This document shows, piece after piece, positions 33,201-46,353 of a DNA stretch of 47,781 nt (its first letter is position 1; every line of letters begins with the position of its first letter). Both the position numbers and the translations under genes were made by a program. Source of the DNA: Reclinomonas americana ATCC 50394 (Eukaryota; Jakobida; Jakobea; Jakobida); NCBI GenBank assembly GCA_048213135.1, contig PS015038.1, positions 201,735-249,515 on the forward strand. Direction: 5' to 3'. The notes under the pieces were generated by a model. That model was not told the DNA's origin and did no database searches. It saw nothing but the letters and a program-made list of their open reading frames with translations.

Positions 33201-36200
33201 AGCGCAGTGCGATATGGGACAAACCTGTGCGGTGGAGCCGCCACACGAGACGGTGAGGCTGGTGGGAAGGCCGGCCAGCAAGTGACCGCTCGGATTCGGT
33301 GCGACGGAGAGCACCGGAATGGCCACAGTCACAGCGGTCGAATCGGCGTACACAGTCGTCGCATTGGCGTCCTCCACCCGGATAATGACACTCACGGGCC
33401 ACGTGCTCTGCGCCGTCACCGGCACCGCCACCGACAGCATCGGGTTGCCGAGGGGACAGGCGATCAGCGCAGCGTTGATGACCACCGGAGTCATCAGCTC
33501 CTCAAAGTAGGTGGCACCCAGCGCACGCACTCTGCGCAATGCAACGCCAGTTGAGGACAAATGTCAACATAAAAAAAAAACAAGTGCGTCGCAGGCACAA
33601 ACCGCAGGGCAGTGACGGCCGAGTTGCTGGTGCACATGATGCGCGCCACGTAGGCGACGCCCGCAGGCACCACCGTAGCCGGTGTGGCCGACATGGAGGT
33701 GGGAAGCATCACCGGCGCAGTGACCGTCGCTTTTTGTACGGAGGAGGGTGAGTGAATTTCTCAGTGCATGCCACATAGCAGCATTGTGTGTCGCGCAAAC
33801 CTGCCAGTCCAAAAGAGAGGACGGACGACGACGCGGCCGAGTGAACCAGGCGCAGTGTGTAGGCAGTCGCCAGGTTGTAATTCGGAGGACCGCTGACCGG
33901 CACCGTAAACACAAACGTCTCCGTGGCGCCACCGGTACACACGGCGGTGACAGCCTGCGTCGTGACTGTGGTCACTGGCGCGGCCGTCTCCACCGTCAAC
34001 GTCAACGGTGACACAGGCGCTGGCACGAGGCACGTGAAGCGCACAGTGTACGAGTAGCCCGGATAGAGCGTTGGCGGGAGGTCAGCCGCAGTCACGGATA
34101 CAGCAGGTGCTGATTGTCGACAATAAACGGTGAGTGTTGTGGAGCAAAAAAATACACTCACAGACAACAACCAGCGCAAACCTTGCACAGTGAACGCTGT
34201 AGAACAGGCGTTGATCGACACATTGTCGCTGTCACGCACACACAGCTGCACGCTGGTGGAACTGGTCCACGCCGAGAGCAGTGTGACGGACTGCGTGCCC
34301 GCAGACACAGCCGGCACGCCAGAGGCCAACACGCTCAGCGCAGCATCGTTGCGCACGACGTACACATCCACAGCTGTGATTACCGAGGCCAGATTTGCAG
34401 TCCATGTGACCGTGGCGGCCGTGCCGGTCAGCGGTGGTGTCGGGCCGGCGACGAAACTCGCCACCACGTTGCTGATGCCCGGGGCTGCGTGATGTCGATG
34501 AACAAGAAGAAAAATACAAGTCATGTGAGCAACAGAGTTCAGTGGCCGTCACGAAAAAGTCGGTACGCACTGGTGACGGAGAACCACGAGCTGTTTCCCG
34601 TGGCGGATCGGGTGCTGGCATTCTCGACAAAGAGTCGGTAGGTGCCAGTCGACGGCACCAGCATGTTCACGGTGAGCTGGTTGAAGAAGCCACCGACAGC
34701 GCATTGCACGGCTTGCGTACTGGCCACCGTCAACACCTCGGACAGTGACGAGCCTTGCTGCAGCACATTGACCTGCGCCACGTGAAAGTGAGAGTGAGCA
34801 TGTACGAGGCGGCACAGCAGTCATTGGCCATGGAGCGAACCTGCGTAATCGTCGGGTTGTTGCACACAAACGAGATGCGAGTCGGCAATGAATACTGAGC
34901 CAGTGAGACGGCATCCGTCCAAGAACCCGCTCCAATCTGGTACTGCAAGCCGGCGGTCTCTCCACAGCTGTTGAGACAAAACACACGCGAAGATGAGTGC
35001 GAGTCGTACAATAGCGGAGCAGAGAACGGCGTCGAACCAGTCATCAAAGGAGAACAGGATGGCCCTGCAGAACATGTCGAGAATGAGCAACAAGCGAGTG
35101 CCGCAACACAACGAATATTGCTATTAACAAAACACACCGATGACTTCCAGCAGCGAGAGCGATACTACCCGAGAGGGCGTTCGCCCAATTGCCGCTCCAG
35201 TCTGCGGCAGCTGTACCAGTGGCCACCACCGTCGTGTCCACTTGGATCTGAAGATACGTGTGCCGGGTGTAAGTCAAGGGCACGCACCACAATAAACTCA
35301 CCGCGTGTCACGCAACTCGTGAGCCCCATCCGTTCCCGGAGCCCCAGCGGAACGTGTACGTCGCGGCAGTGGGCACCACGAAATCAATCGTCACTCTGTA
35401 CGCCAGCGCGTTTCCTGGCGATGCGCCGCACAGGGTGGCGGCAGGCATGCTCGTGAGTTGCGTGATCGTCGACATTGTCGCCGTGCACGATTTCACCTGC
35501 AGACGACACCCTCACTGTCAGCATATGATGCTGGCGTGGAAAAAATGCACCACCAATGAGACACATACACACACACACACACACACCGAATCAAAGTACG
35601 TGTTGAGGTTGGCCAGTGAGTCGGTGATCAGCGGCTGCATCGTGCCGTTGCCCGCCTCCACCGTGATGCCGGTGAGCGAGAGGCGGCCGGTCTGCAGCAC
35701 AGTGGTCGACGCCAGTTGCATGTCTGCGCGTGAGCATGAAGACACAATGAGCGAGGAGCACAAATGGGCTCGGAGGCGCCGGCACGCACCTGACACGTCG
35801 AACGCGGTGCCAGTGGTGGTTGCCGTCGAGTTGTCGAGGACCAGCTTCAGTCGGTAGGTTGCACCCGTGTGCACGGAAACATCGGTACCGACGAGCCAGG
35901 CGAGCGTGTTTGTTGTGACACCGTCGCAGACCGAAGGCGCGCCGCTGCGAATGACCAGCGACCAGCCCGCCGTGGCGTCGTCAATGATGGAAATGGACAC
36001 GGGAGCGGTGGCAGTCGGTTGGGCGACACACGTCCACGTCAGTGTGTACGACTCGAGACGGAAGATGACCGAAGGCAGCGCAGCGGAGGTCAGAGTGACG
36101 GATTCTGTGCACCAAAAGCAACAGGGTCAGTGCACAAAAACGCAAAGTGGTTTCCAGCTTGATGATGCCTACCAATCGACAATGACACGAGCGACGAGAA

Positions 36201-39200
36201 CGGGTCCGTGGCGGTGAGGCGGAAACACAACTGATACTGGCCGGTGCTGAGAGCGCCCACCGTCGCCGCCAGTGTCACCGACAGCTGTGAGAGGTCGGCG
36301 GAGAGTGAAGATGCTGTCACAGCCACTCCCATGCCGGTGTTGCAGCTGGCGGCCAAAAACATGTCGGCAGTCGCCGGCGCAGTGGTGAAGCCACCAACCG
36401 GGATCGTCATGGACACGTTCACAGTGCCAACGGGCACTGATGCTGGCACCGGTGGTCCAGATGCGCCGACTGCACGCGCGCAGCGATGGTGAGAACACGC
36501 CTCTCGATTTTTCTTGCGTCACAGCATGCAACACGTACCGACAGAAATCGTTGCCTCGGGGAACACCGTGCCACCGGTCGCCCACTGCGCACACACCGTA
36601 AACGAGCCGGGACCACTGAGCATCGTGTTGTACGCCACGTCGACTGTGTCGGCAGTGGCGTTGTCCGCAGTCGAGAGGGGCGCCATGACACTGCCGGCGC
36701 ACGTGGGTGACGACGACAGCGAGTAGATTGCCGCGCCGCCCAGCAGCGTCCGCGAGCCAGTGGGCGCCAGCGACAACGACAGCGTTTGCGATGCCGACGT
36801 GACCGACACTTGCGGTGACACGGTGGTGATCGAAGCTGTCGAGAGGCGAGGATGCGGGAATGAGTTCTCTAATGAAGGGAAGGAGAAGGCGACGATGTAC
36901 ATGCCTGCCAGGATCGACACGGATGGCACAAGGGCCGCAACCTGTCCACTCGTCCAACGGGCGCACAACTGCAAGCAACGGTAATCAAAGTAAGCAACTA
37001 CGAAGGGAGCGAGACAGAGAGCGAGGGCCAAACACGCAACGCTGTAGATGGCTGGCAACAGTGCGGAAGCCGGGGTCGGATTGATGGCCAGACGCATCTC
37101 TGTCGACGAGATCCACGTGGGTGCCACTTGGACATTGGCAGTCGCCGAGGCACAGGAGCCAGTGGAGGAGATGAAGAAGGTTGCGCCAGAGGAGGGGAAT
37201 GAACGACCGGCCATGGTGACCACTTGACCAGCAGTGCCGGCGTTGATTGTAGCCGGCGACAAGGAGGTGACGGTGGCGAGGAGCGTAATGTAGCGCACAC
37301 GGGGACCGTCGCCCACCAGCACATTGTTGCCGAACAAGTCGACTGCAGACGGCGACGTGAAAGTTGCCACGGCTAGCGCCTCGCCATTGGAGGCACCCGC
37401 AACTCCAGTGCCAGCAAAGTCACTCACGTAGCCTGTGTACGAACACAAAAAAAGCCGAGGTGAGTGAATCGGAGAACGGGCATGCGCGCAGAACTGGACA
37501 CTCCCGCCGCTCACCGTCTGCGGCCACGCGTCGTACGCGACGGAGCGCCTGCTGAGAGACCACGGCAAACGAGTCGGTATCGACAGCAATGCCCCACGGT
37601 GCGGAGGCCAGAGTGGCAATGGTGGCCACCGCCCCCGTGGAGATGGTCACTTGCAGAATGCGCGAGTTGCCGCTGTCGGCCACGTACACGTACAAGCCAT
37701 TGCTGCTGACAGAGAGCGAGAGAGGGGTGGTGAACTCGCCGCCGGAGCCGGCCAACACGCCCTGGCTCACACCACCCGAGTCCACTTGCGTAAGCGTGGT
37801 GCCCGTCGACACAACATACGTGGTCGACGTGAGCGCCACATCACTCAGTGCATTCGGGTTGGCCGTGTACAGAACCGTTTTCACGCCTGTTTCGCGATGA
37901 ACATGAGATACCACTACGACAACAGTAGCTCAGTGCGAACTCACCAGTGGACGGCACGACGCGGACGAGTTGATTGGCGCCGCGGTCGGCCACCAGCAGC
38001 GTTCCGTCACTCAGCACCGCGATTCCGTACGGATTGGTGAGAGCCGGTGCCACGTTGATTGTGCTCACTTGCATGTCGTCTGCACAAGGAATTGCAATGA
38101 GTGTTACATGACAGTTCCAGTCGCGCCACGTGATGGAGCACTGTTACGCACTGCTGCCAGGCACAAACGCGATGCGGCGAATGGTGTTGTTGCTTCCACC
38201 GTCGCTGACGTACGCCGTAAAGTTGGCAGCGGTGCTATCAATGGCAACACCCTGCACCGTGTCGAAGCGCGACGACAAGGCCGACCCGTCCAGCAAGCCA
38301 ACCGTGCCGGTGCCGGCAATGGTCAGCACAGTGAACTCGACTACAATCACTCTCTCGAGTCAGCTACCGCGAAGAAAATCGGTGGAGAGCTTCGACGCAG
38401 GTGCCACTCACCAAAGCTCACAGTGCCCGTCCGTGATGGCGTGGTCTGACTGGTGTTCCACAGCACGCACAGGCCAAATGGAGCCAGCGCAACTCCAGTG
38501 CCGTCCACGGTCAGCGACACGCTCGACGATGTGGCGCTCGCTGCTGTGGCAACGGTGGTGAGGGTGCCCGTCGACGAGCACCCGCTGGTTCCGGTGGCGA
38601 GAAACACGGAGGTGGGCGACCCCAGACCAGCGCCGTCCAGGAATACACGCTGCTGCGTGCGGTACAACTGCGACGGCCGAATGGTGCTGACCGAGGCCAA
38701 ATTGATGGAGACTCCCACAATGGCGTACGAGGCCGTCGGATCGGGGCGCATGAGAACGGTGTAGATTCCGGCCTGCACCGTGGCGGTGTTCCACGTGAGA
38801 GTGAAGGGCAGCGGGTCGGTCGAGGTGGCCGACGTTCGCGTCGTCGCCGTCATGATAGCATCGGTGGCAATCACGGGGAACGCCGTGGAGCACGCAGATA
38901 CACACAAGATGACACCGGTGGTGGTGTCGGAGGCGGCCAGCGTCGGCAAGTTGACGCCGCGGAGTTCGACCGCAAATGTGCCCTGCTCCCAGGGCAGCAC
39001 GGCCGGGAACACGGAGGTGACCGAGGCCACACTCACCGGACCAAAGTCGGTGTAGGCCGACGTTGTGGACCAGCGCACGCAAACGCGGTACGTGACGGCC
39101 GTGTTGAGACTGGCAAACAAACAGTGAGCACGCCAGTCCGACGAGCGAGTGAAGGAATCGACACACACACACACACACAACGCAACGTCGAGCCGTCAAC

Positions 39201-40897
39201 GACAAATGTCGCACTGATCGGTGACGCGATAGTGATGGAGGTGACAGCGGCGGAGGAGGCCAGTGTGCTGCAATTGGCCGCCATCACAATGGCCGATGCA
39301 TCGCCGGTTACATCGGTGAATCCCGCACCGTCGAGCGACTGTTGCGATAAAGTGAGTGAGTGCGAGTGGAACGCGAGATCACTACGCAGCAGCAAAACAA
39401 AGGACGCACAATTTTCTGACTGGCGAGTTGGAAAATGATGCTCGGCACAATGCGCGTCACCGTCGGCACAGTAGTGATGCGTCGAATCAAATGCGACGAA
39501 AAGTCGGCAACAAACAGGTCACCGCTGGTGTTATCAAAGGCGATGCCGTTGGGCAGCGAAAAACGAGCCTGCGGCGGGGGATGCGGTGAGCATCGCAAGG
39601 AAAGTGAAAAAGACTTGACACACAAAGACGCAACCGGAGAGCGAGCGGCGCCATTCGTGTTGCCAGTGGATCCGGTTCCGGCCCAGCGAACTGCAACAAG
39701 AAGGAGAGAGAGGAAAAGGCATGTGAGTGTGAACGTGTGTACATCCACGCAACAAGAGGAGCATGTACAACCGCACCGACAAAGCCTGCGTGATGTAAAC
39801 AACAATATCAGTACGGGTATGAAGAGTGCAATGAAGACACACCGACGACACACATACCATCAACGGTCGATGCACGTCGCACCACAGGTGTTGTGGTGTC
39901 ACTGTAGTGGGAAGAGGACGTGTCAGGGGCAAATACAGTGCGTGACATTACAAAGGGCGCAACGTGAAGAAGATGCTGGTCGACGAGTCCGCAAACACCA
40001 CCGAATTAGGCGCATTCAGCGGCACATTTGCAATCGCTCCTTCCGACACCGTAGGTGCCTGCTCAAGCATGTCAGTGGGTGCGCACACACACAGCGGAGA
40101 GAGAGAGTGAATCGCATGTTCGTACCAAGGAGAATCCCACCAGCGTCGTCACAGCATACGCTGCACGGGAGTGTCAGCAGAGAACAACATGGATTGCGCA
40201 CGGGACGATTGGCGGACGAAACGTGCAGTCAACGATACTTGGCGAATGCGCCCGTTGCCTGTGTCGGCCACCAACACTGCAGTGCTCACTCCAGATCCGT
40301 TGCGCAGCAGCGAGAGCGAAGTCGGCGACGAGAATGACGCGGCAGTGCCGTTGCCGTTGGTCGACCCGGCCGAACCGGTGCCCGCCAGCGTGGCGACTGC
40401 AGTGACAGACGAGAATGGGTGTGAGTGACTAAACCAGGATGCTCACTCGGCGCACGTGACGCACCAGTGCTGCCAGTCAATGTCCGCACAGCATGATTGG
40501 CAGTGTCACAAATGTACAATGTTCCACCGGCATCAAAGGCGAGTCCGCCGACTGAACCAAATGTGGCCGACGCAGTCTGTTGCAAAGCGAGAGTGGGCAT
40601 GTTGCCAAACAACAACACTTTGACACACCACAACCAAAGAAACATATTTTGCGAACCGAGCCGTTGACAAAGCCAGCAGAAAGGCCGCCGGCCGCCGTGG
40701 CCACACCGGTTGCGGCGTTGACGGTGCGCAGACGGAAACCGTCGCCGACCCACAAGACTCCAGTTGTGGGATGACGCGCCAAGCCGCGTGGACTGACAAA
40801 GCGGGCCAGCAGTGGGTTGGCCGAGTCCAGATAGCCGGGAACGCCCGTGCTGCACCACACATGCACACCGTGAGCACACAAGTAGCGGCATCGAATA

Positions 40898-40928
<31 letters not shown>

Positions 40929-43900
40929 TGTACTCACCCAGCAACGGTCGACACGACACCGGCGGTGGTCACGCGGCGAATTGCACCATTACCAGTATCC
41001 TGAGCGAAAAAATGAGGGCGGTGAACCGAATCACGAGCTCTCTCTCCACAAAACCATGCACGAACCGCGACGAGCAGCGAGCCGTCCGCCTCCAGTGCCA
41101 CCTGCGTGGGATTAGTGAACTTGCCCGGACTGCCGTCCGCGAAGCCCGACGTGCTACCAGCGTAGGTCACCACCGACGGAACGACTGTCGGGCGCGAGGT
41201 GGGGAGAAAAGGAAGTGAGAACATTGAAAGGTGTCTGTGGAGTACACCAGCACCCACCAATGGTGACTTGTCCGACGGCCTGGTACGTGTCCGAGTCGTA
41301 GAATCGTGTGCACACAGTGTACGTGGTGCCGAGGGTCACCGACGATGCGTCAATCACCATGCGGACGCTGCTGTTGGAGTCCAACAGGTACTGTATCACC
41401 GTCAGGCCGGCCTGAGTGGCGGCCAGCGCACAAGTGGTGCCGCGCGACACGACCAGCTGCTGGCCAGTGAGCGCCGCCGACGACAGTTGAAGCAGACTGA
41501 GGCCGGCGAGAGTGAGCACTTGGAATGGAGCCGCACTGATGACGCTCGGCGCCACACTTTGCACCACCGGCACTGCAGGACACGAGGTCAGCGTCCACAC
41601 AACGTGACATGCACAGGAAAGCAGGGTGTACGAACCTGAGGCGCAGCAGAGCTTCGAGTTGGTGAAGAGCGGGATATTGCGGTACGTCGTCCCCGACTTG
41701 TCAAAGTCAATCACCGAGAACGTGGTCACGGTGACGTCGGCCGCTGCGAGAGAATGAAGGAGTGTGGCGTGAGTCACACTGGTACTTTTGCAGGCAGACG
41801 CCAAGGCCCACGCACCAACTACACCAGTCCACGAATACGCAAAGCAAATGTTGCTCGAGGCCAGTGTCATCGGACCAATGATGGCTCCATCAGTGCAAGC
41901 GCCACTCCAGTTGTACGATGTGGTCGCCGTGGCTGGCGACGTAGAGAACAATATGAGTGATTGTATGCCGTGAGGAAAAACCTGACTGGCTCATGACACG
42001 CACCTGAGCTCGTCGTGCCAGTGTACACTCCCGGCTCGCTGGTGTTGTCGTCGACCACAATATACGGTCCATTGCCACCATTGGCGGTGAGCGGAAACGA
42101 GCCGGTAGTCGAGGTGGCCGTTACCTTGACATTGTTAAAGTTGCCCTGCGCGCGAAAAATATGTGTGCGTGTGAGCGGGAGATGCTCGTGGAGAGTGGCA
42201 GTGATGGCAGCAGTGGAACACACCGTTGTCGGTCCCACTACCGCCGCATAGTTGTTGGCATTGTTGCTGGTGATGACGTAGTACGAAATGTACGAGTTGG
42301 AGCGCTCGTAGCCGGGATAGACGCCGCAACCCGTGTCATTCATGTGCTGAGTAGCAGTCCGTGTTGGCTCTCGCAGGGGTCGGATGGGCAGCGAACTGGC
42401 CAGGCCCGTGTACGACATGGTGCAGCAGTACATGACGGCGGGCGACAGGTTCGACATGTACACGCAACCGGCCGGCTCGTTGACTGTCCCGCTACCGTGT
42501 GAGACGAGGAGGAGGGAGACGAAGTAAGGCAAGCAGGCGCACCGTACGAGATCGAAAAGGGCGACGAGTACGTGAGACCGGTGGGATCGGTGACGGTGAT
42601 GGTCAGCGAGCGATTGCCGGTGGTCGCACTGCTGAGCAACACCAACTGCTTCGACGCATTGACGGAGAACAGAGCTGCGTCGGCGCCCGACAGACTGTAC
42701 GTGAAGACCGTGTCGTCAATGTTTGCATCGTAGGCCGACAGCTGGCCCACAATGAGGCTCGCCGACGAGTACGTCGACGAACTCAGGTAGATGGCCGACG
42801 GCGCCACATTCACTGCCGAGCGACGACAACAGAGATCAGTGGTCATATGAAAAGGGAAGACAGTCGCCATCATGCAGTCACTCACCGGCATTGATGGTAA
42901 ATGTGCGCTCGACGAATGCCCCATACGCATCTGTGGCACGGACAGTGACCGACTGATTGGTGCTGCGGTAGCCAGGGTTGATAATCGTCAGCGAGTCGGG
43001 CGACGTCCCCACCCCGAAATCGGCCGTGTTGGTGGTGACAGTCCACGTCAGCGTGTCGCCCGGATCGGTGGCCGTCAGCAACCCCACGACGACGTTGGCC
43101 GCCAAAGTCGGCGGTGTGTAGGTGGTGGCCGACAGCTGAATGTTGGTCGGCGCCGTATTCACTGATGCGGGCAAGAGGAGTGAGTGTGGAGCGAGCAGGG
43201 CCAGGCTCATTCTTGTCTCCACACACACACACATACCACCGGTGATGGTAAACGCTTGCTCAATGTAGTTGCCTGAGGTGTCGGTGGCACGCACAGTGAC
43301 AGTGAGCGACACCGCTGTGACGCCATTCTGCGACATCGAGAGCGTAGTGCCCGAGATGGAGAACGACGCAAAGTCGCCAGTGGACTGCAGAGTGAATGTG
43401 ACAGAGTCGCCAACGTCGGGGTCCACTGCCGACAGCGTGCCAATCACGATGGGCGCGCCGGACGAGGGCATCGGGTATGTGTTGGCGGAGAGTGCGATGG
43501 ATGTGGGTGGTGTGTTGCCTGCAAGAGGGGGGAAGGGGAGAAGGGGGGGAAGGGTGAGGGAAGGGTGAGGGAAGGGTGAGGGAGGGGAGAGGGGGAGAGG
43601 GAGGGGAGACGAGGAGAGGGGAGAGAAGGGGAGGAGAGGGCAGAGAGGAAAAAAGGGGAAGAGATCGAGTGGGAGGTGAAGAGAATGAGAGTGAGTGCGT
43701 GAGAGAGAGAGAGAAAGGCAGCGGCAAGGACGGAAGAAACACGAAAGCGTGGGAGAGGAGAGATGCAAATGGAGTGGGAGGTGAAGAAAGAGAGAAAATG
43801 GAGAGAGGAGATCGAAGAGAGCAGCATGTGTGTGCAAGAACGAGAGAGGGGTAACACGGAAGAAGGGACAGAGCACTAAAGAAGGAGAAGGTTCAGGTGC

Positions 43901-44034
43901 GATAGTGCACGACTGTTGATCCACTCCTACTCAGTGCGCCTTCCTCCGTCTCCACATGCATGGTAACCGTCTGCAACTTAATTCTTGACACTTGCACACA
44001 TTCTCTCTCCCTTACAGTGCACACTGCTTTCCCT

Positions 44035-44077
<43 letters not shown>

Positions 44078-44257
44078 CAGCGAGAGAGAGAGAGAGGAGG
44101 CGAGAGAAATCATGTGTGGGAAGTGGCGGGAGACGAGAGCGGAATATATTATTGCGCACCACACATACACACAGATAGAGAGAGAGAGAGAGAGCGCGCG
44201 CGCGAGAGAGAGAGAATGTGCTGGAAACAGGTGGAGGATGAGCGGGAAAGAAAAGCT

Positions 44258-44295
<38 letters not shown>

Positions 44296-46273
44296 AAGCA
44301 TTTACAGCGACGAGGGTGCACATTACACAGAATCAGTGCCCTTGATAGCAACCACCTCGAGATCGGCGCCCCCACATTCTCTCTGGCTTGTGGACGGGAA
44401 CAGAGAAAAACTCTCTCCCTCCTTCTCTCGATTTCCCCTCTCCACCCCCCACAACATCCCACACACAAACCTGTTGCACAACAGACAACACCGTTGGGGG
44501 TGTACGCTCCTGGCGCACCCGCTGCTGAGTTCACGGCGTAGTCAATACGACCCCAGCCAGTGCCGGCGCAGGAATTCACACTGGCTTGCATGGAGACACA
44601 GTCTTTTCCTACACCGCCAATGTCATTGGCACTGCCGCTGGAGAAGTTGAGGGTGACACATGTGTTGCTATCTTGTGCCGCTCGCATTGCAAAGCAGCCG
44701 GGGACCACAGTGGAGGCTGTGGCATATGGTACAGCGGCAATCACAGCAGTGTTGGCAGGCAGACAAACAGCGTATTTGATACTGTGGCGGCACAGTCGTT
44801 CAGCAACGAGGTTAACCAACGAACGGCGGCGTGCTTGTACGCAACTTGTTACAAAGGGCCTGCGCAGCTGCGTCGGTGATGGCTGCCCATGTTCCGCGGC
44901 ACAGAGCAACAGTGCCAGCCGCGTTGGCAAACGTGTAATCCGGCACGGCTTGTGAACCACAGGCTGCGTTGCCACCACATGTGTGCGTGTGAGAAAGGGA
45001 GCGAGTGGGGAATCACAGAAGCAAAGGGACACTCACCAGTGGTTGGTGCTGATCCGCGAGCATCGCACTGCAGGAGCGAGACGCATGTCAGAAGGACGAA
45101 GGAATGGGGCAGAAGGAGACACGGACGCACCCAGGTGTATGTCAGCTCCACATAATCGATCGCTGTGTCGTCGGCGATCAAGACGTCAACCTGTCGAAGC
45201 GGCAATCAGCAGGAGAAACAGGAAACAGTGCTGAGAAAAGGGAAAGGCACGACTCGAGACTGATGTATGACGCGGGAACAGAAAAAGGAAAGATGGGCGA
45301 CAAGAGTTAAGATAGAGAGAGGGAGAGAGGGAGAGATCTAGAGGGAGAGAGGAGAGAGGGAGAGAGGGAGAGAGGGAGAGANNNNNNNNNNNNNNNNNNN
45401 NGCAAGAATAGAGACCATTGGATTGTAGAGACACGGCAACACGAGTGAACGGGAAGAGCAGAGGTGGACGAAGAGAGTTGAGAGCAGGAATCGAGACCAT
45501 TGGATTGCAGAGACACGGAAACACGAGGGAACGAGACAGGCGAAATGAACTGAGACAAGGAGTAGCAAGACTCGAGACCTGATCGCGTGTACAAAAGAGA
45601 GGCGAACGTACGAGGGAACAGGAAAAGGAGAGACGCGGAGACTGCACGCAAGAAAGAGCAAGGCAGAGACACAGAGGGTCCCTCACAGCAGCGCACGCAA
45701 CTCGCAAGTTGGTGTTGATCAGCGCCACCAGACCAGCGACACTCGACAAATCCGCCACAAACAAGAAGCCCGACGGATACGTGGTCTTTGACCAGCCGGT
45801 CGCCTGCGCCGCGATACTCTGCTCAAAGTACGAAGTCCACGTGGTGCCCGACGAGTGAATGCCGGCGCGCACAGTGTCATTGTCGGGATTGTCGGTGCTG
45901 CCAAAGCCCTTGACCAGCGCACGCACAGTCGCCGCCACAATGCCACTCTGCAGACCGGTGAACGTCGTCACAAAGTTGGCGTTGGTCGTCGCCAGGTCGT
46001 CAAAGTTCTTGCGGGTGGAGTACCCGGCGATCAGTGCCGCGGAAGGTGAGGCCGCCTCTGTACAAGGGGAAGGAGAGTGAGTGAGGGAGGGAAGGGAGGG
46101 GTGAAGGAGGATAGGGGGAGAGTGGGTGAGTGAGGGAGAGGGTGAGTGAGTGAGTGAGTGAGTGAGTGAGTGTGTGTGTGAGTGAGAAAGTGAGTGAGTG
46201 AGTGAGTGAGTGAGTGAGTGAGTGAGTGAGTGAGTGAGTGAGTGAGTGAGTGAGTGAGTGAGTGAGTGAGTGA

Positions 46274-46353
<80 letters not shown>

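Noticed and set aside
36169-36978. Minus-strand frame HHRVTASVGHVG... overlapping receptor exons
   Set aside because: It is a frame-shifted reading; the alternative frame encodes a module matching its neighbours.
39160-39180. Regular CA arrays at several places as CRISPR-like repeats
   Set aside because: They are simple dinucleotide tracts without spacers, in eukaryotic introns.
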